Part shown: piece by piece, positions 1 through 6,390 of the stretch
How positions within the stretch are numbered: the first letter of the stretch is position 1
How the letters are laid out: the number at the start of each line of letters is the position of its first letter
Source: Firmicutes bacterium UBA5499
GTDB taxonomy: Bacteria; Bacillota; DTU084
Direction of reading: 5' to 3'
Assembly: GCA_002426275.1 (NCBI GenBank)
Contig: DIPB01000059.1
Coordinates: 5,917-13,627 of the forward strand
DNA: 7,711 nucleotides
The notes under the pieces: model-generated
Database searches by the model: none
The model's input: the letters and a program-made list of their open reading frames with translations, nothing else
Told to the model about the DNA's origin: nothing
Made by a program: the position numbers and the translations under genes

Positions 1-607
1 AGTGGTGATCTCCGGTCCTTCCGCGGTAGGTAAAAATACAGTGCTTGCACGTTTTCTCGCCTCATACCCCGGTTCACGCTATTCTATTTCAGCCACTACT
101 CGCAAGCCGAGGCCGGGGGAGATCCCTGGCTGCAGTTATTATTTTTATAGCCGGGAGCAATTCACCGCTTTACTCCAAAAAAATCAATTCTTGGAGTGGG
201 CGCAGGTTTACGATGAATATTATGGAACCCCCGTCGCTCCCATTGAAGACGGCCTCAGACAAGGCGAGGTCATCGTCATGGACTTGGATGTCCAGGGGGC
301 CTTGGCAGTGAGAAAACGCCTGTCTGAAGCAGTATTGGTTTTTTTGTTGCCGCCGTCTGTGAAGGATTTGAAAGCGCGCATGCTCAAACGAGGGACAGAA
401 TGCCCGCGGGCGGTGGACAAGCGCTTGACCGCGGCGCAAAAAGAGATTGCCTCTGCCCTCGATTACGACTATCTGATCGTCAACGATCAGGTGGCTAAGG
501 CTACCAAGCAGCTCACCTCCGTGGTGGAGGCAGAGAAGCTGAAGGTTTCGCGGCAGAGCGCTTATCTGGAAATTTTAGCCGAAGGAGGTACGATAGGGAA
601 TTGCTGA
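1..607 (+). CDS. gmk: Guanylate kinase, 5' end cut by window
   Basis: Guanylate kinase phosphorylates GMP to GDP with ATP in the cytoplasm, in purine nucleotide supply. The frame is open from the first bases. The visible 201 residues (numbered from the codon at position 2) start inside the first beta strand, so only about 5-10 N-terminal residues are missing and the GTG at 2 is probably not the true start. Visible marks are the P-loop GPSAVGKNT (5-13), the GMP-binding stretch SATTRKPRPGE (30-40), FLEW (63-66) and YYGTP (73-77), DLDVQGA (94-100), the lid-region RGT (130-132) with R141, and YDYLIVND (155-162). Most guanylate kinases have GPSG at the P-loop; here the second glycine is alanine and an Asn follows the Lys. 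The 3' end overlaps rpoZ by 7 bases. Family assignment is very secure. Confidence 0.97.
   Translation, partial: VVISGPSAVGKNTVLARFLASYPGSRYSISATTRKPRPGEIPGCSYYFYSREQFTALLQKNQFLEWAQVYDEYYGTPVAPIEDGLRQGEVIVMDLDVQGALAVRKRLSEAVLVFLLPPSVKDLKARMLKRGTECPRAVDKRLTAAQKEIASALDYDYLIVNDQVAKATKQLTSVVEAEKLKVSRQSAYLEILAEGGTIGNC
582..589 (+). promoter_or_regulatory. Ribosome binding site of rpoZ
   Basis: AAGGAGGT is fully complementary to the usual 16S rRNA tail and lies inside the end of gmk, 11 bases before the TTG at 601. No other start codon in that frame lies between this site and the TTG, so the site supports the non-ATG start. Confidence 0.75.
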
Positions 608-810
608 ATAAACCTTCTTTAGACGAATTGCTTAGCGTGATGGACAGTCGCTACAGCCTGGTAGTGACCGCAGCTAAAAGAGCTCGTCAGCTTTTGGAAG
701 GGGCTGAAACTAAAATCGAGCCCCCCACAAATAAATACGTGACTACCGCTTTGAAAGAAATCGATTCTGAGCTTATCTGCGCTCAGCCCACAAAGATAGG
801 CCTCAAATGA
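601..810 (+). CDS. rpoZ: DNA-directed RNA polymerase omega subunit
   Basis: Omega is the small RNA polymerase subunit that wraps the C-terminal end of beta' and helps enzyme assembly. The 69-residue product has the usual length for Firmicutes. It shows the family signature near the N terminus, PSLDELL (5-11), then DSRYSLVVTAAKRARQL (15-31), and the later NKYVTTALKEI (44-54), which corresponds to the NKPVTIALEEI motif common in this family. TTG at 601 is chosen because the conserved PSLDELL follows directly, a strong ribosome binding site sits upstream, and no in-frame upstream start exists. It overlaps the gmk end by 7 bases and shares an ATGA stop/start with coaBC, so its translation is probably coupled to both. 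The gmk-rpoZ pairing is very common in bacteria and supports the call. Confidence 0.95.
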   Translation: MLNKPSLDELLSVMDSRYSLVVTAAKRARQLLEGAETKIEPPTNKYVTTALKEIDSELICAQPTKIGLK

Positions 811-2003
811 GCAACGTACTTTTAGGCGTCACCGGCGGCATTGCCGCGTATAAGGCGGCAGATCTGGTCAGCAAATTACGGCAGGCCGGCTATCAGGTGC
901 AGGTTATGATGACCAAATCCGCCACGGAGTTTGTAACGCCCCTAACCTTCCGCGAACTCACAGGCCAGCCGGTGCACCAGGAGCTCTTCGCAGAGCCGAA
1001 AAATTGGCAAATGGAACATATCTCCCTTGCCCGCTGGGCCGACTTGTTGGTAATCGCCCCTGCCACGGCTAACATCATCGCCAAGCTGGCCCACGGATTG
1101 GCGGACGATTTGCTCTCCACAGTGGCTTTGGCCACCACAGCGCCGCTTCTTGTGGCTCCCGCCATGAATTCGCAGATGTATCTTCACCCGGCCACCCAGG
1201 CCAATCTGGAAGCTCTCAAAGCCCGCGGAGTTCATTTTGTCGATCCAGCCTCAGGTTTTTTGGCCTGCGGCGAAGAAGGCATTGGCAGGCTGGCGTCAGT
1301 GACGGAAATCAAAGAACAAATCGTCAGTTTGCTCTCCGCGCAGGATCTTTCCGGGAAAAGAGTTTTGGTCACAGCCGGCCCGACTCGCGAAGCCATCGAT
1401 CCATTCCGCTTTCTCTCCAATTATTCAACCGGACGTATGGGCTATGCCATAGCCGAGGCTGCCGCCAGAAGAGGGGCGGAGGCGGTTTTGCTCTCTGGCC
1501 CTTCCCAGCTTTCCTGTCCTTGGGGCGTGAAGCGGATTTTCGTGGAGACTGCCGCGCAAATGCGGCAGCAAGTCATGGACCGCTTTGCGGATGCGGAGAT
1601 CGTGGTGATGGCCGCCGCAGTTTCGGATTGGCAAAGTGCTTCCTTTAGCCGGCACAAGCTGAAGAAAGGCTCTCTGCAAGAGCTCACTTTAAAATTGGTT
1701 CCCACGCCGGACATTCTCTCCGAGCTGGGACAAAAAAAACAAAAGCAATTCCTTGTGGGTTTTGCCGCAGAAACTGAGAACCTGGAGGAATATGCCAGAG
1801 AGAAGCTTCTCTCTAAGGGCGCCGATATGATCGTTGCCAACCCAATCGGAGGCCAGGAGGCCGGTTTTGCCAGCGAGAACAATCAAGTGACCATTATTTC
1901 GCCTGTCGGCTCAGATGTCTGGCCTAACCTCAGCAAAAAGCAGGTGGCATGGCGCCTTTGGTCCAGGATCATCCAGGAGCTCAAGGAGCGGAAGCTTCTG
2001 TGA
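807..2003 (+). CDS. coaBC: Bifunctional phosphopantothenoylcysteine decarboxylase / phosphopantothenate-cysteine ligase
   Basis: CoaBC (Dfp) makes 4'-phosphopantetheine for coenzyme A: the CoaB half joins cysteine to 4'-phosphopantothenate using CTP, and the FMN-dependent CoaC half decarboxylates the product. The 398-residue length is normal. The CoaC half (about 1-175) has the flavoprotein start GVTGGIAAYKA (7-17), catalytic His71 in HISLARWAD, PAMN (118-121) and catalytic Cys154 in LACGEEGIGRL. The CoaB half (about 183-398) has VTAGPTREAID (188-198), SNYSTGRMGYA (204-214), AAAVSDW (269-275), the lysine motif KLKK (284-287), TPDIL (300-304), GFAAET (318-323) and IVANP (342-346). Two positions look unusual from memory of the family: R210 where Lys is common, and P346 where Asp is common. 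Start ATG at 807 overlaps the rpoZ stop as ATGA and has only a weak upstream binding site, suggesting coupling. The end overlaps priA by 4 bases. Confidence 0.97.
   Translation: MSNVLLGVTGGIAAYKAADLVSKLRQAGYQVQVMMTKSATEFVTPLTFRELTGQPVHQELFAEPKNWQMEHISLARWADLLVIAPATANIIAKLAHGLADDLLSTVALATTAPLLVAPAMNSQMYLHPATQANLEALKARGVHFVDPASGFLACGEEGIGRLASVTEIKEQIVSLLSAQDLSGKRVLVTAGPTREAIDPFRFLSNYSTGRMGYAIAEAAARRGAEAVLLSGPSQLSCPWGVKRIFVETAAQMRQQVMDRFADAEIVVMAAAVSDWQSASFSRHKLKKGSLQELTLKLVPTPDILSELGQKKQKQFLVGFAAETENLEEYAREKLLSKGADMIVANPIGGQEAGFASENNQVTIISPVGSDVWPNLSKKQVAWRLWSRIIQELKERKLL
1983..1988 (+). promoter_or_regulatory. Ribosome binding site of priA
   Basis: AAGGAG within the end of coaBC lies 11 bases before GTG at 2000. 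It supports that GTG over the in-frame ATG at 1949, which would add 17 residues lying inside the coaBC coding region. Confidence 0.7.
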
Positions 2004-4174
2004 AGTACGCGCAAGTCATCGTGTCCATCCCGACTCGGCAAATAGATCGCCCTTTTGATTACGCCGTTCCCGCTCCCTTAGAAGAGCAGGTAAAGCTGGG
2101 AGCCAAAGTGCGCGTTCCCTTCGGTCCCAAGATTCTGGATGGCTATGTGGTCGGCCTTGAGGCAGAACCGCAAGTTGAGCCGTCCAGAATAAAGCAGCTG
2201 CATAGCATTGTTCCAGGCGCGACTATTTCTTCTGAATTGCTCACGCTGGCAAACTGGATCGCTTGCTTTTACCATTGCCTGTTCCTGGACGCTCTGCGCT
2301 TGGTTTTACCCAGCTGGACTGAAACGCAGCGTACAGTACAGGTCGCGTCCCTGCTTCAGCCTCTGCCGGATGTTGTTCAGGCCCAAGCGCGGTCTTCTCC
2401 CAAACAAGCTGAGCTCGTGAAAATCCTGGCGTCGCAAGGGCCATTGCCTGTCCAGCAGCTTTTGCAGCTTGCAGACTGCACCCAATCGCCTCTGCGCTCT
2501 TTGGCTGCCAAGGGGGTAGTGCAGCTCACGTTGGAGCCCGAACGCAGAAAAGCGCCTTCCGCGCCCTCGCAAGCCAGCGTTCGCCCTCAGCTGACGCTCC
2601 AGCAAGAAGAGGCAATCGCAAAATTAAGCGACCTGCCTGCGGGCGGAGTGGGCCTTTTGTGGGGCATAACGGGCAGCGGTAAAACTGAAGTTTATCTAAA
2701 TTTAATCGAGCGGCAATTGGCTCTGGGGCACTCAGTCATCGCTTTGGTGCCGGAAATTGCCTTAACGCCGCAAATGGTGGCCAGATTTCGGGACCGCTTT
2801 GGCCGCTTAGTGGCCTTGCTCCACAGCCAGCTGGGCGCCGCTGAACGCCGGACTGAATGGGAGCGAGTGCGCGCGGGAGATGCCAAGATCGTTTTAGGAC
2901 CCCGTTCCGCGCTTTTCGCACCTGTGGAGAAGCTGGGACTCGTCGTCATCGATGAAGAACACGAACCTTCTTATAAGCAAGAGTCGCCGCCACGCTATCA
3001 TGCCCGAGAATGCGCTATCCAGCGCGCCAAGCTCAGCGGAGCGCAGGTTGTGTTGGGAAGCGCCACGCCCAGCCTGGAGAGCTTTTATCATGCCGAAAAC
3101 GGCCAATTTAAATTGGTCTCGCTTACCCAGCGGCCAACCGGACAAGCGCTGCCGCAAATCCACTTGGTGGATATGAGGCAGGAACTTGCCGAGGGAAATT
3201 CCAGCATGTTCAGCGCTAAGCTGCAGGCAGGCCTGCGGGAGTGCTTGGAAGCGGGCAGACAAGCTATTCTTTTCCTCAATCGCCGCGGCTACAGCACCAC
3301 GGTCCTCTGCCGGGAATGCGGGCAAGTCTTGCGCTGCCCTCAGTGCGATCTCCCCCTGACATTTCACTTTGCGCAAAATCAGCTGCGGTGTCATTATTGC
3401 GGCTACCACCGCCTACCGCCTAAGATCTGTCCCCAGTGCGGCAGCCATAAGATTCGGCATTTCGGCACCGGAACGGAAAAGGTGGAGGCTGAGCTGACAA
3501 GGCTCTTTCCCGGGGTGAAGCTGGCGCGGTTGGACGTTGATACGACCAGAAAAAAAGGCGCGCATGAGAGAATTTTGTCCGCTTTCCGCCAGGGCAAAAG
3601 CCAAATTTTGGTTGGAACGCAAATGGTGGCCAAAGGTCTTGATTTCCCCAATGTGACCTTGGTTGGGGTGGTGATGGCGGATCTGACGCTCAATCTCCCT
3701 GATTTTCGCGCTGCTGAGCGCACCTTTCAGCTGCTGACGCAAGTGGCAGGCAGGGCGGGCAGAGGACGCGAGCCGGGAAAAGTTCTGATCCAAAGCTACC
3801 TGCCGGAACATTACAGCATCCAGGCCGCAGCCAGCCATGATTATTTGGGCTTCTACCGGCAAGAACTGCCATATCGCAGGCGGCAAGGCTATCCGCCTTT
3901 TTCGCGGCTGGTGAACCTTACGGTCACCGGACCTGAGGCTGGCGTGACCAGGAGAGTCGCGGACGCGCTGGCTAAAGAGCTCACGGGCGATGTGATCGGA
4001 CCTGTGGCCGCGCCCTTCGCAGTGCTCAAGGGAGAATGGCGCTACCGGATTATGGCGCGCTTCGCGCCCGATCAGGATGTGCCTGAGGATTGGCTTTCCG
4101 CGCTCACGACGCTTAATTACGCTGCCAGCGGGGTTAAGGTCAGCGTCGACGTAGATCCAATCAGCATGCTGTAG
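2000..4174 (+). CDS. priA: Primosomal protein N', replication-restart DNA helicase PriA
   Basis: PriA recognises stalled or repaired forks and reloads the replicative helicase; it is a superfamily 2, 3'-to-5' helicase. GTG at 2000 is chosen because the product then opens with KYAQVIVSIPTRQIDRPFDY, the usual PriA N terminus, and because of the ribosome binding site upstream; it gives 724 residues. Visible parts in order are the 3'-DNA-binding domain (about 1-105), a likely winged helix (about 132-183), Walker A GITGSGKT (222-229), the DEEH box (318-321), GSATPS (353-358), and a zinc module of eight cysteines in four CxxC pairs (437/440, 446/449, 464/467, 477/480). Then come GTQM and KGLDFP (from 539), LPDFRAAERTFQLL (566-579), VAGRAGRG (582-589) and the C-terminal VDVDP. 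GPRSA (about 300-304) replaces the common G[TA]RSA. GTGA overlap with coaBC indicates coupling. All catalytic elements are intact. Confidence 0.97.
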   Translation: MKYAQVIVSIPTRQIDRPFDYAVPAPLEEQVKLGAKVRVPFGPKILDGYVVGLEAEPQVEPSRIKQLHSIVPGATISSELLTLANWIACFYHCLFLDALRLVLPSWTETQRTVQVASLLQPLPDVVQAQARSSPKQAELVKILASQGPLPVQQLLQLADCTQSPLRSLAAKGVVQLTLEPERRKAPSAPSQASVRPQLTLQQEEAIAKLSDLPAGGVGLLWGITGSGKTEVYLNLIERQLALGHSVIALVPEIALTPQMVARFRDRFGRLVALLHSQLGAAERRTEWERVRAGDAKIVLGPRSALFAPVEKLGLVVIDEEHEPSYKQESPPRYHARECAIQRAKLSGAQVVLGSATPSLESFYHAENGQFKLVSLTQRPTGQALPQIHLVDMRQELAEGNSSMFSAKLQAGLRECLEAGRQAILFLNRRGYSTTVLCRECGQVLRCPQCDLPLTFHFAQNQLRCHYCGYHRLPPKICPQCGSHKIRHFGTGTEKVEAELTRLFPGVKLARLDVDTTRKKGAHERILSAFRQGKSQILVGTQMVAKGLDFPNVTLVGVVMADLTLNLPDFRAAERTFQLLTQVAGRAGRGREPGKVLIQSYLPEHYSIQAAASHDYLGFYRQELPYRRRQGYPPFSRLVNLTVTGPEAGVTRRVADALAKELTGDVIGPVAAPFAVLKGEWRYRIMARFAPDQDVPEDWLSALTTLNYAASGVKVSVDVDPISML

Positions 4175-4194
4175 CCTCCGCGCCTGGAGGCTAC
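4171..4194 (+). terminator. Perfect inverted repeat over the priA stop codon, possible weak intrinsic terminator
   Basis: GTAGCCTCC (4171-4179) and GGAGGCTAC (4186-4194) are perfect reverse complements around a 6-base loop, giving a 9-bp stem with six G-C pairs. The left arm contains the priA stop TAG (4172-4174). The bases after it (TGTTGCATTT) hold six T in ten and are interrupted, so as a rho-independent terminator it would be imperfect. The right arm contains GGAGG. Its position just before a promoter fits a transcription-unit boundary; that role is inferred. Confidence 0.55.
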
Positions 4195-4196
4195 TG

Positions 4197-4226
4197 TTGC
4201 ATTTAAGCGGGGATAAGGTTTATAAT
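4197..4226 (+). promoter_or_regulatory. Sigma-A type promoter for def-fmt and downstream genes
   Basis: A consensus -10 box TATAAT (4221-4226) lies 18 bases after TTGCAT (4197-4202), which keeps the important TTG of the -35 consensus TTGACA. Transcription would start near 4232-4234, giving a leader of about 27 bases that includes the def ribosome binding site. The surrounding A/T-rich bases stand out from the coding regions on either side. It would drive def, fmt, the DUF116 gene, the yugP-like gene and rsmB, which follow without another visible break. Confidence 0.65.
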
Positions 4227-4244
4227 AAAAGAAAAAGCGAAACA

Positions 4245-4250
4245 GAGGAG
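4245..4250 (+). promoter_or_regulatory. Ribosome binding site of def
   Basis: GAGGAG lies 9 bases before ATG at 4260. It decides the def start in favour of this ATG over an in-frame TTG at 4197, which falls within the predicted -35 box. Confidence 0.75.
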
Positions 4251-4259
4251 AGACAGTTC

Positions 4260-4715
4260 ATGGCGACCCTTCCCATCAGAAAAGGAACAGAGGATGTTAT
4301 CTTAAGGCGGCATGCGAAGCCCGTGTTCAGAGTTACCAAAAAGATCAATAAGCTTTTGAACGATATGTTGCAGACCATGTATACTTCTAACGGCGTAGGA
4401 CTCGCTGCGCCGCAGGTTGGAGAAAACCTGCGGCTGGTGGTGATGGATGTGGGCGAGGGGCCGGTGTGCCTTGTGAATCCGGTTTTAGATCAGCCGGAAG
4501 GTGAAGAAATCGACCAAGAAGGTTGCCTGAGCCTCCCTGGAATTGTGGGGGAAGTGAAGCGGGCGGCAAAAATTAGAGTCAGCGCTCTCAACGGAAACGG
4601 CAAGCAAATCCGTTTTTTTGCGGAAGGCTTATTCGCCCGCTGCTTGCAACACGAGGTTGATCATTTGGACGGCATCCTGTTTGTGGATAAAGCGATTCGC
4701 CTGAAGGAGGTTTAG
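4260..4715 (+). CDS. def: Peptide deformylase
   Basis: Peptide deformylase removes the N-formyl group from nascent proteins at the ribosome, reversing the modification that Fmt puts on initiator Met-tRNA. The 151-residue product carries all three family motifs: GVGLAAPQ (45-52), EGCLSLPG (87-94) with metal ligand Cys89, and QHEVDHLDG (130-138) with metal ligands His131 and His135 and catalytic Glu132. The EGCLSLP form and short length fit the Def class found widely in bacteria. ATG at 4260 gives a normal N terminus (MATLPIRKG) and has a good ribosome binding site. An in-frame TTG at 4197 would add 21 hydrophilic residues not expected in the family. It is the first gene after the predicted promoter, with fmt starting one base after its stop. 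Confidence 0.97.
   Translation: MATLPIRKGTEDVILRRHAKPVFRVTKKINKLLNDMLQTMYTSNGVGLAAPQVGENLRLVVMDVGEGPVCLVNPVLDQPEGEEIDQEGCLSLPGIVGEVKRAAKIRVSALNGNGKQIRFFAEGLFARCLQHEVDHLDGILFVDKAIRLKEV
4704..4711 (+). promoter_or_regulatory. Ribosome binding site of fmt
   Basis: AAGGAGGT, a full match to the 16S rRNA tail complement, lies in the last codons of def, 5 bases before the fmt ATG at 4717. It is among the strongest binding sites in the window. Confidence 0.75.
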
Positions 4716-4716
4716 C

Positions 4717-5646
4717 ATGCGGCTTGTTTTCATGGGCACGCCTGATTTTGCGGCCTTTTCTCTGAAGGCCTTAGCGGCTTCGGACCATGAGGTGTTAGCA
4801 GTGGTCACTCAGCCGGACAAACCCCGGGGTCGGGGCCAAAAACTCAAGGCGTCAGCTGTTAAAGCCGCAGCAGAGGACGCAGCAGCTCTGCCCGTGCTGC
4901 AGCCGGCAAAGGTCAAGGAAGAGTCTTTTGTGGCGCAGCTTTCGGCCTTAGCTTTGGATCTCATTGTGGTGGTGGCTTACGGCCAGAAGATCCCTGCGGA
5001 GATCCTCCGTCTGCCGCGCTACGGCTGCATAAATGTGCATGCTTCCCTTTTACCGCGCTGGCGGGGCGCCGCGCCGATCCAAGCTGCAATTTACGCCGGC
5101 GACAGGAAAACCGGCGTCAGCATCATGTATCTGGATGAAGGCTGGGATACTGGAGATATTATTCTCAAACGAGAGGTGGAGATCGCGCCGCGGGAAACCG
5201 GCGGCAGCCTCCATGATAAACTGGCGAGTTTGGGAGCGGACTGCCTGCTGGAGGCCATAGACCTGATAGCTCAAGGCGCGGCGCCGCGCACTCCCCAAAC
5301 GCAAGAGGGCGCCTGCTACGCGCCAAAACTTGAAGAGAATTTATTTGTTATCGATTGGCGGCAAGAGGCTGCCAAGATCGAGCGACTGATCAGGGCGCTC
5401 AATCCTTTCCCTGGGGCCAGGACTTACCATCAAGGCAGGCTCTTGCGCCTTTGGAGCGGGAAAGTGACGCCTGGCGCTGGCGCGAGGCCGGGCACGATTC
5501 TTTCCCTCTCTCAAGCCGGAATCGTGGTTCAGGCCAAAGACGAAGCCCTGCGGATTGAAGAAATTCAGCGCTCCGGGGGGACCAGGATGTCAGCCGGGGC
5601 TTTCATTTGCGGCTATACGCTGCACAGAGGAGAAATTTTAGGTTAA
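4717..5646 (+). CDS. fmt: Methionyl-tRNA formyltransferase
   Basis: Fmt transfers a formyl group from 10-formyltetrahydrofolate to the amino group of initiator Met-tRNA, before bacterial translation initiation. The 309-residue product is full length. The N-terminal catalytic domain (about 1-205) starts with MRLVFMGTPDFA and has the tRNA-acceptor loop region PDKPRGRGQKL (33-43), the catalytic Asn106 and His108 in INVHASLLP, the folate signature LLPRWRGAAPI (111-121), and catalytic Asp144 in DEGWDTGD; these three residues match the known catalytic numbering of the E. coli enzyme. The C-terminal domain (about 210-309) has RALNPFPGA (226-234) and ends with the usual GTRMSAGAFICGY pattern. It forms a functional pair with def, one base upstream, and the DUF116 gene starts one base after its stop. 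Confidence 0.97.
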   Translation: MRLVFMGTPDFAAFSLKALAASDHEVLAVVTQPDKPRGRGQKLKASAVKAAAEDAAALPVLQPAKVKEESFVAQLSALALDLIVVVAYGQKIPAEILRLPRYGCINVHASLLPRWRGAAPIQAAIYAGDRKTGVSIMYLDEGWDTGDIILKREVEIAPRETGGSLHDKLASLGADCLLEAIDLIAQGAAPRTPQTQEGACYAPKLEENLFVIDWRQEAAKIERLIRALNPFPGARTYHQGRLLRLWSGKVTPGAGARPGTILSLSQAGIVVQAKDEALRIEEIQRSGGTRMSAGAFICGYTLHRGEILG

Positions 5647-5647
5647 G

Positions 5648-6385
5648 ATGCGACGAAATAAAGGACTGGCAGTGACGGCATTGCTGTCCGCTTTTTTGGT
5701 GCTGTCAGGTTTGGCGGCGCTGGCGCTATGGTTACTGACCCGCGGCGGTCGAGTGCTGCAGTTTTTGCTCAGCGCCACCATTTTAGCGGTGCTGTCGGCT
5801 CTTTTGGTAGGCGTAGGCGCTCTGGGATTGAGTTTCATCTTCAGTAAACCCTTGCCTGGGATGGAAAAGCTCGCTAACTGGGCAGTCAGGTTCCTCTATC
5901 CCGTGGCGCAAAGATTATGCCGGCTTTTGGGAATCGGCACAGATGCCTTGGCGCAGTCCTTTATCGCCATGAATAACCGCCTGGTACGTCTGAGGGCGCA
6001 AAGCTGCCGGCCTGAAAAGCTGCTTTTGTTACTGCCGCATTGCCTGCAATGGAGCCAGTGCACTCACAAATTAAATACCCAGGCCGAAGGCTGTATGGAT
6101 TGCGGACGCTGCCAGATGGGACAACTGCTGACGCTGGCCTGCGAATATGGAATCCGGTTGGCTCTTTCCACAGGCGGGACCTTGGCCAGAAAGGAAATCG
6201 CCCAGCTGAAGCCTCAGTGCGTGGTGGCTGTGGCCTGCGAACGCGATTTGCTGAGCGGCATCATCGAAACGCCGCTGCCTGTGATGGGAGTCTTGAATCA
6301 ACGGCCCCAAGGTCCTTGCCACGATACAAGGGTAGATTTACCCCAGATTAGAAGCGCCATCGAATTATTTTTATCAGGGAGGTAA
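5648..6385 (+). CDS. DUF116 family membrane protein, cysteine-rich, function unknown
   Basis: I recognise the DUF116 family by LLPHCLQWSQC (128-138) and the following cysteines, GGTLARK (176-182), VVAVACERDLLSGI (192-205) and PLPVMGVLNQRPQGPC (209-224). Its function is not known to me. The 245-residue protein has two strongly hydrophobic N-terminal segments (about 7-30 and 36-64), likely membrane helices, then a soluble domain of about 180 residues. That domain has Cys132, 138, 149, 152, 155, 165, 191, 197 and 224. The C-x5-C-x10-C-x2-C-x2-C cluster suggests a metal or Fe-S centre, which is an inference. ATG at 5648 is the only workable start: a stop lies three codons upstream in frame. GAGGAG (5627-5632) is 15 bases away, rather far, so translation may depend on coupling with fmt, which ends one base earlier. 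The fmt-DUF116-metallopeptidase-rsmB order recurs in Firmicutes as I recall it. Confidence 0.85.
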   Translation: MRRNKGLAVTALLSAFLVLSGLAALALWLLTRGGRVLQFLLSATILAVLSALLVGVGALGLSFIFSKPLPGMEKLANWAVRFLYPVAQRLCRLLGIGTDALAQSFIAMNNRLVRLRAQSCRPEKLLLLLPHCLQWSQCTHKLNTQAEGCMDCGRCQMGQLLTLACEYGIRLALSTGGTLARKEIAQLKPQCVVAVACERDLLSGIIETPLPVMGVLNQRPQGPCHDTRVDLPQIRSAIELFLSGR

Positions 6386-6390
6386 GGCAG

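Noticed and set aside
1731..1740. Run of eight A in coaBC as a possible programmed frameshift site
   Set aside because: The reading frame is intact through it and conserved motifs continue on both sides (TPDIL before, GFAAET after), with no sign of an alternative product. It simply encodes Lys codons.
1442..1882. 146-codon Ser/Cys-rich open frame on the minus strand opposite coaBC
   Set aside because: Its composition is a by-product of the CoaB coding sequence and it has no motif of its own.
1949..2002. Upstream ATG start for priA
   Set aside because: It would add 17 residues inside coaBC that do not resemble PriA; GTG at 2000 has a binding site and gives the family N terminus.
2894..3409. 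171-codon open frame on the minus strand opposite priA
   Set aside because: It lies wholly within the conserved helicase and zinc-module coding sequence of priA and shows no recognisable protein motif; it is a shadow of a GC-rich gene.
3413..3886. 157-codon open frame on the minus strand opposite priA
   Set aside because: It is opposite the conserved C-terminal helicase motifs of priA, has no family resemblance, and no separate promoter or binding site was seen.
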